Source of the DNA: an uncultured Actinomyces sp.
Lineage (GTDB): Bacteria > Actinomycetota > Actinomycetes > Actinomycetales > Actinomycetaceae
Length of the DNA: 9,002 nucleotides
NCBI GenBank assembly: GCA_938028585.1
Contig: CALIZH010000407.1
Span: forward strand, 1 to 9,002
Direction: 5' to 3'
The stretch's first letter is position 1; every line of letters starts with the position of its first letter. The notes below the pieces were generated by a model, which saw only the letters and a program-made list of their open reading frames with translations, was not told the origin of the DNA and did not search any database. This document shows positions 6,226 to 9,002 of the stretch, one piece after another. Position numbers and translations under genes: made by a program.

Positions 6226-7506
6226 TTACTTTGCGGCAACGGGCTCAAGAACCTCGAGGCCACCCAGGTAGGGGCGCATTGCTTCGGGAACGTAGATTGA
6301 GCCATCAGAGCGCTGGTGGTTCTCAAGGATTGCAACCAGCCAACGGGTCGTAGCAAGGGTGCCATTGAGGGTTGCAACAGCGGTCATGCCATCTTCGCGA
6401 CGCTCACGGATACCCAGTCGACGTGCCTGGAAGGTCGTGCAATTCGAGGTCGAGGTGACCTCCATGTAGCGTTCCTGAGTGGGCAGCCAGGCCTCGCAGT
6501 CAAACTTACGAGCGGCAGAAGTACCCAGGTCACCGGCAGCCGTATCAATCACGCGGTAGGGCAGCTCAACCTTGGCCAGCATCTCTTCTTCCCAAGCCAG
6601 GAAGCGTGCGTGCTCTTCTTCTGCGTCCTCGGGACGGCAGTAGGAGAACATCTCAGCCTTGTTGAACTGGTGGACGCGGATAATGCCGCGAGTATCCTTA
6701 CCGGCCGAACCGGCTTCACGACGGTAGCAGGTCGACCAACCCATGTAGCGCTTGGGGCCATCCGACAGATCAAGGATCTCATCGGCGTGGTAGCCGGCGA
6801 GCGCAACCTCAGAGGTACCCGTCAGGTACAGGTCATCGGCGGGCAGGTAGTAGATCTCGTCGGAGTGCTCGTTGAGGAAGCCGGTACCGCCCATGACCTG
6901 CGGGGTCACCAGGGTCGGAGTCATCATGGGCACGAAGCCGTTGGCAAGTGCCTGGTCCATGGCCATGGTCATCAGAGCCAGCTCGAGGCGGGCACCAATT
7001 CCCTTGAGGTAGTAGAAGCGTGCGCCAGAAACCTTCGCGCCGCGCTTGGTGTCGATCGCGTCAAGGCCTTCGCCCAGTGCCAAGTGGTCCTGGGGCTCAA
7101 AGCCTTCGGCTGCAAAGTCACGACGCTCCGGGCCTGCGTGGCGCAGGACAACGTAGTCATCCTCGCCGCCCACGGGAACTCCATCGAGGACCAGGTTCGG
7201 GAGCAGGCGGGCCAGGCGATCGGCCTCGGCATCGGCAGCGTTTGCAGCGGCCTCGGCTGCCTTCACTTCCTCAGCAAGTTCCTTTGCCTGCGCAAGAATG
7301 GCGGGGCGTTCTTCCTTGGATGCGCGACCCACGGACTTGGACACCTCTTTTTGCGTCGCGCGCAGGGCCTCAAAGTTCTGGAGGGCCTCGCGACGGGCAA
7401 CGTCGGCTTCAAGAATCTGGTCAACAAGGGCGGGATCAGCTCCGCGAGCGCGCTGTGAGGCGCGTGCGGGCTCGGGGTTTTCACGCAGTGAACGCACATC
7501 AATCAT
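6226..7506 (-). CDS. serS: Serine--tRNA ligase
   Basis: 426 residues, full length for the bacterial enzyme. It charges tRNA-Ser (and tRNA-Sec where present) with serine in the cytosol. Residues 1 to about 108 form the N-terminal antiparallel coiled-coil arm that grips the long variable arm of tRNA-Ser. The class II catalytic domain follows: GARFYYLKG (161-169), TGTSEVAL (229-236), motif 2 TCYRREAGSAGKDTRGI (259-275) with VHQFNKAEMF (278-287), EVTSTSNCTTFQARR (349-363), and motif 3 NGTLATTRWLVAILENHQ (381-398) with IYVPEAMRPYLGG (404-416). ATG 7506 has no Shine-Dalgarno; a -10 box TAAGAT sits 6 nt upstream, suggesting a leaderless mRNA. The HAD phosphatase follows 9 bp downstream in the same unit. 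Nothing is missing from the catalytic motifs. Confidence 0.98.
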   Translation of the reverse strand: MIDVRSLRENPEPARASQRARGADPALVDQILEADVARREALQNFEALRATQKEVSKSVGRASKEERPAILAQAKELAEEVKAAEAAANAADAEADRLARLLPNLVLDGVPVGGEDDYVVLRHAGPERRDFAAEGFEPQDHLALGEGLDAIDTKRGAKVSGARFYYLKGIGARLELALMTMAMDQALANGFVPMMTPTLVTPQVMGGTGFLNEHSDEIYYLPADDLYLTGTSEVALAGYHADEILDLSDGPKRYMGWSTCYRREAGSAGKDTRGIIRVHQFNKAEMFSYCRPEDAEEEHARFLAWEEEMLAKVELPYRVIDTAAGDLGTSAARKFDCEAWLPTQERYMEVTSTSNCTTFQARRLGIRERREDGMTAVATLNGTLATTRWLVAILENHQRSDGSIYVPEAMRPYLGGLEVLEPVAAK

Positions 7507-7512
7507 GGGGCC

Positions 7513-7518
7513 ATCTTA
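7513..7518 (-). promoter_or_regulatory. -10 box TAAGAT of serS (leaderless)
   Basis: On the minus strand TAAGAT is followed by GGCCCC and then ATG 7506, putting +1 at the start codon. No Shine-Dalgarno or T-box-like leader is possible in so short a space. The -35 is weak. The arrangement matches the DUF5926 gene, which also has CCCC directly before ATG. Confidence 0.55.
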
Positions 7519-7530
7519 GTTCACCAAAGC

Positions 7531-7556
7531 ATGTCAGTGCCGACAAATGTCTGTGC
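7531..7556. repeat. Direct repeat ATGTCwGTGC between divergent promoters
   Basis: ATGTCAGTGC (7531-7540) and ATGTCTGTGC (7547-7556) are 16 bp apart with one mismatch. They fall at the likely -35 regions of serS and the lipid kinase. They might be a regulator site or chance. Confidence 0.25.
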
Positions 7557-7574
7557 TGTGAGCTCAGTGCCCTT

Positions 7575-7580
7575 TACACT
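7575..7580 (+). promoter_or_regulatory. -10 box TACACT of the lipid kinase gene (leaderless)
   Basis: TACACT is followed by TTGAGT and then ATG 7587, so +1 coincides with the start codon. There is no Shine-Dalgarno. The promoter is divergent from that of serS; the two -10 boxes are 56 bp apart. Confidence 0.5.
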
Positions 7581-7586
7581 TTGAGT

Positions 7587-8762
7587 ATGCGAAAGTTTCG
7601 TACACCGTCACCGTACCTGATCGCGCTCGCTGGAATTGCCGGAGCAGGCGTCACAGCAGGTGCCAAGTACTTCATCCAGTCACGGTCGCGGCGCGCGCAT
7701 CGTTCGGCAATTTCACTGCCCCCGAGCATTGCCGAAAACATTCGCCCTTGGGTGGTTTTTAATCCTTCCAAGCATGATGATCCGCAGGAATTTCGCAACT
7801 CTCTGACAATGGATGCGCGTGCGCTTGGCGTGCATGACATTCATTTCATTGAGACAAGCATCGCCGACCCAGGTGTTTCTCAGGCACGCAAGGCTGTGCG
7901 AGCTGGCGCAACGCATGTCATTGCCGCCGGCGGAGACGGAACAGTTCGCGCTGTTGCCGCGGGTTTGGCTCACACCGGAGTGCGCATGGGTATTCTTCCC
8001 GAGGGCACTGGCAATGTTTTGGCCCGTAATCTTGGGCTCCCGTTGGATTCCCCCCTTGATGCACTCGCGGTTGCACTTGGGGAGTCAACCCACCGAGTTG
8101 ATCTCGCCTGGCTTCGCATGGTTGATCCCGAGGAGCGCTTTGACCTTCCCTGTGAAGGAAAGCTGCTGGCAGGCGTAACCTCCTCGCATCCTTCCTCCTC
8201 TGACGAGGCCGCGCTGGCCTTAGACGATGAATTCCCCTTTGTGACCTTGGCTGGGATGGGCTTCGATGGTGAGACCATGTCGAAGACAGATCCTGAGCTG
8301 AAGAAGAACATCGGCTGGGCTGCCTACGTACTTTCGGCAATTAATTCACTGGATGTTCCTCGCATGGGTGCCCGTCTTCGTGGACAGGCCGCTCACGGTG
8401 GCGAGGATTCTTCCGAGTTCACCGCCCGTTGCGTACTCTTTGCGAACTGCGGAGATCTACCGGTGATCACCTTGGCTCCCGAGGCCTCGTTGCATGACGG
8501 ATTGCTTGATGTCATCGCTGTGGATACGCAAGCTGGTTTGGTCGGTTGGGCCGATCTGTCCTTGAAGGTCTTCAGCCAGAGCCTTGGACTTCCGCAGGTT
8601 AATACGCCTGTCTCCCCTGCCGACCTCTCAATCAGGCAGGTACGCGAATGCGAGCTTGAACTGGATCAACCTGCCGTTGTTGAGGTCGATGGAGATGCTA
8701 TTGGCCGCAGCGCGAAGGTAGCTGTACGCATCGATCAGGGCGCGCTGTTGATTGCCGGATAG
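7587..8762 (+). CDS. Diacylglycerol kinase family lipid kinase, membrane-anchored
   Basis: 391 residues. An N-terminal hydrophobic segment (about 9-30) followed by a basic RSRRAHR stretch suggests a membrane anchor with the kinase domain in the cytosol. The DAGK catalytic domain starts near WVVFNPSK (55-62) and has the hallmark GGDGTVRAV (115-123) and GILPEGTGNVLARNLGLP (135-152) motifs that bind ATP and form the active site. LAGMGFDGETM (221-231) and the C-terminal HDGLLDVI (303-310) also match the family. Such enzymes phosphorylate diacylglycerol or another lipid alcohol, recycling lipids for phospholipid synthesis; the exact substrate is not shown. Residues 183-215 form a serine/acidic insert before the GMGFDG motif. 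ATG 7587 is chosen because the open frame upstream runs antisense through serS, the hydrophobic anchor starts here, and a -10 box lies 6 nt before it. Confidence 0.93.
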   Translation: MRKFRTPSPYLIALAGIAGAGVTAGAKYFIQSRSRRAHRSAISLPPSIAENIRPWVVFNPSKHDDPQEFRNSLTMDARALGVHDIHFIETSIADPGVSQARKAVRAGATHVIAAGGDGTVRAVAAGLAHTGVRMGILPEGTGNVLARNLGLPLDSPLDALAVALGESTHRVDLAWLRMVDPEERFDLPCEGKLLAGVTSSHPSSSDEAALALDDEFPFVTLAGMGFDGETMSKTDPELKKNIGWAAYVLSAINSLDVPRMGARLRGQAAHGGEDSSEFTARCVLFANCGDLPVITLAPEASLHDGLLDVIAVDTQAGLVGWADLSLKVFSQSLGLPQVNTPVSPADLSIRQVRECELELDQPAVVEVDGDAIGRSAKVAVRIDQGALLIAG

Positions 8763-8764
8763 AC

Positions 8765-8875
8765 GCTGCCTCTCCTCATATTCCTGGTTTAGCTCACATA
8801 TTCCGGGTCTATTACCGTTTTAAGGCGGTAGGTGTGTGAGCTAAACCAGGAATGAGTGAGCGAAAGCTGCCTCTC
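8765..8875. repeat. 10-bp direct repeats flanking a palindromic element
   Basis: GCTGCCTCTC occurs at 8765-8774 and again at 8866-8875. The repeats enclose the hairpin element: the left copy directly abuts it, and the right copy is 9 nt past its end. They could be a target-site duplication left by insertion of a small non-autonomous element. Ten identical bases this close are unlikely by chance but not decisive. Confidence 0.4.
8775..8856. repeat. Long imperfect palindrome, 19-bp perfect arms
   Basis: Arms at 8780-8798 (ATTCCTGGTTTAGCTCACA) and 8835-8853 are exact reverse complements. The stem can be lengthened outward (CTCAT 8775-8779 with ATGAG 8852-8856) at the cost of a two-base bulge. 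Inside is a second small stem, TACCG (8813-8817) with CGGTA (8826-8830), around an 8-nt loop. CATATTCC is also repeated directly at 8777 and 8797. No reading frame of note is inside. It starts 12 bp after the kinase stop, so it may end or stabilise that transcript, but no T-run follows the stem as in a standard Rho-independent terminator. Its size and structure suit a miniature inverted-repeat element. Confidence 0.75.
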
Positions 8876-8916
8876 ATGCGCCGTTCCCAAATACCAAGCT
8901 AGACACCGTAGACAAC

Positions 8917-8944
8917 AAAAAGGCCCAGCCGAAGCTGGACCTTT
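8917..8944 (-). terminator. Rho-independent terminator of the tRNA-Ala transcript
   Basis: On the minus strand the stem AAAGGTCCAGC, loop TTCG, and GCTGGGCCTTT pair over 11 bp with one G-T wobble. A run of five T (8921-8917) overlaps the stem end. The UUCG tetraloop is exceptionally stable. It begins 5 nt after the tRNA 3' end. Confidence 0.9.
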
Positions 8945-8949
8945 GGTTG

Positions 8950-9002
8950 TGGAGCTAACGGGACTCGAACCCGTAACCCCCTGCTTGCAAAGCAGGTGCG
9001 CT
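8950..9002 (-). tRNA. tRNA-Ala(UGC), 3' portion (5' end beyond window)
   Basis: Read on the minus strand, the anticodon stem CCTGC/GCAGG encloses the loop TTTGCAA with anticodon TGC (alanine). It is followed by a 5-nt variable loop GGGTT, the T arm ACGGG-TTCGAGT-CCCGT, the acceptor strand TAGCTCC and discriminator A at 8950. CCA is not encoded (CAACC follows), so it is added after transcription. The D arm and 5' acceptor strand lie outside the window. The terminator at 8917-8944 follows directly. Confidence 0.95.

Noticed and set aside
6316..7458. 380-codon open frame antisense to serS
   Set aside because: It mirrors serS codon use, has no recognisable domain, no ribosome site, and serS is certain on the other strand.
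7020..7586. Upstream extension of the lipid kinase frame through serS
   Set aside because: The first 189 codons are antisense to serS and low in complexity (rich in Arg, Pro and Gly). The kinase starts at ATG 7587 with its own -10 box.
8950..9002. tRNA-Ala 3' end as an integration site
   Set aside because: No integrase and no repeated copy of the tRNA 3' end is visible in the window.
1..9002. CRISPR array, restriction or phage-defence system
   Set aside because: No regularly spaced repeats, nuclease, methylase or other defence gene was found apart from the single toxin-antitoxin pair.

Overview
The window looks like chromosome of a high-GC Gram-positive bacterium, most likely an Actinomycetaceae member of the Actinomyces/Schaalia type. 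The support is an actinobacterial DUF5926 protein, a DUF2079 membrane protein beside a GT2 glycosyltransferase, frequent GTG/TTG starts, and several genes whose -10 box lies 6 nt before the start codon (leaderless transcription, common in Actinobacteria). The genus is an inference from general knowledge, not a database match.

Layout. Positions 1-2808 (minus strand) hold a DUF2079 membrane protein cut by the window edge, a GT2 glycosyltransferase overlapping it by one base (TAATG), and a DUF5926 protein with its own promoter. Positions 2881-5351 look like an accessory block: a RelB/RelE-type toxin-antitoxin pair (+) with a palindromic operator, a TetR-family regulator (-), and a divergent alpha/beta hydrolase (+) with a TetR-operator-like inverted repeat between them. 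The hydrolase overlaps the convergent HAD phosphatase by 44 bp. Positions 5308-7506 (minus strand) are serS followed by a Cof-type HAD phosphatase with a 9-bp gap. Divergent from serS is a membrane-anchored diacylglycerol/lipid kinase (7587-8762). The right end carries a long hairpin flanked by 10-bp direct repeats, a Rho-independent terminator with a UUCG loop, and the 3' part of a tRNA-Ala(UGC), both on the minus strand.

How the genes relate. GT2 plus DUF2079 suggest an envelope or lipid-linked sugar role. serS and the HAD phosphatase form one transcription unit. The TetR/hydrolase pair looks like a self-contained detoxification or catabolic unit whose regulator probably controls the hydrolase. 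The toxin-antitoxin pair is probably autoregulated through its operator.

I see no CRISPR array, rRNA, phage gene, transposase or obviously new multi-gene system. The least ordinary items are the palindromic element near 8775-8856, the repeated -10/6-nt/start-codon arrangement, and the overlapping convergent gene ends at 5308-5351. No stretch over 300 bases lacks a gene.
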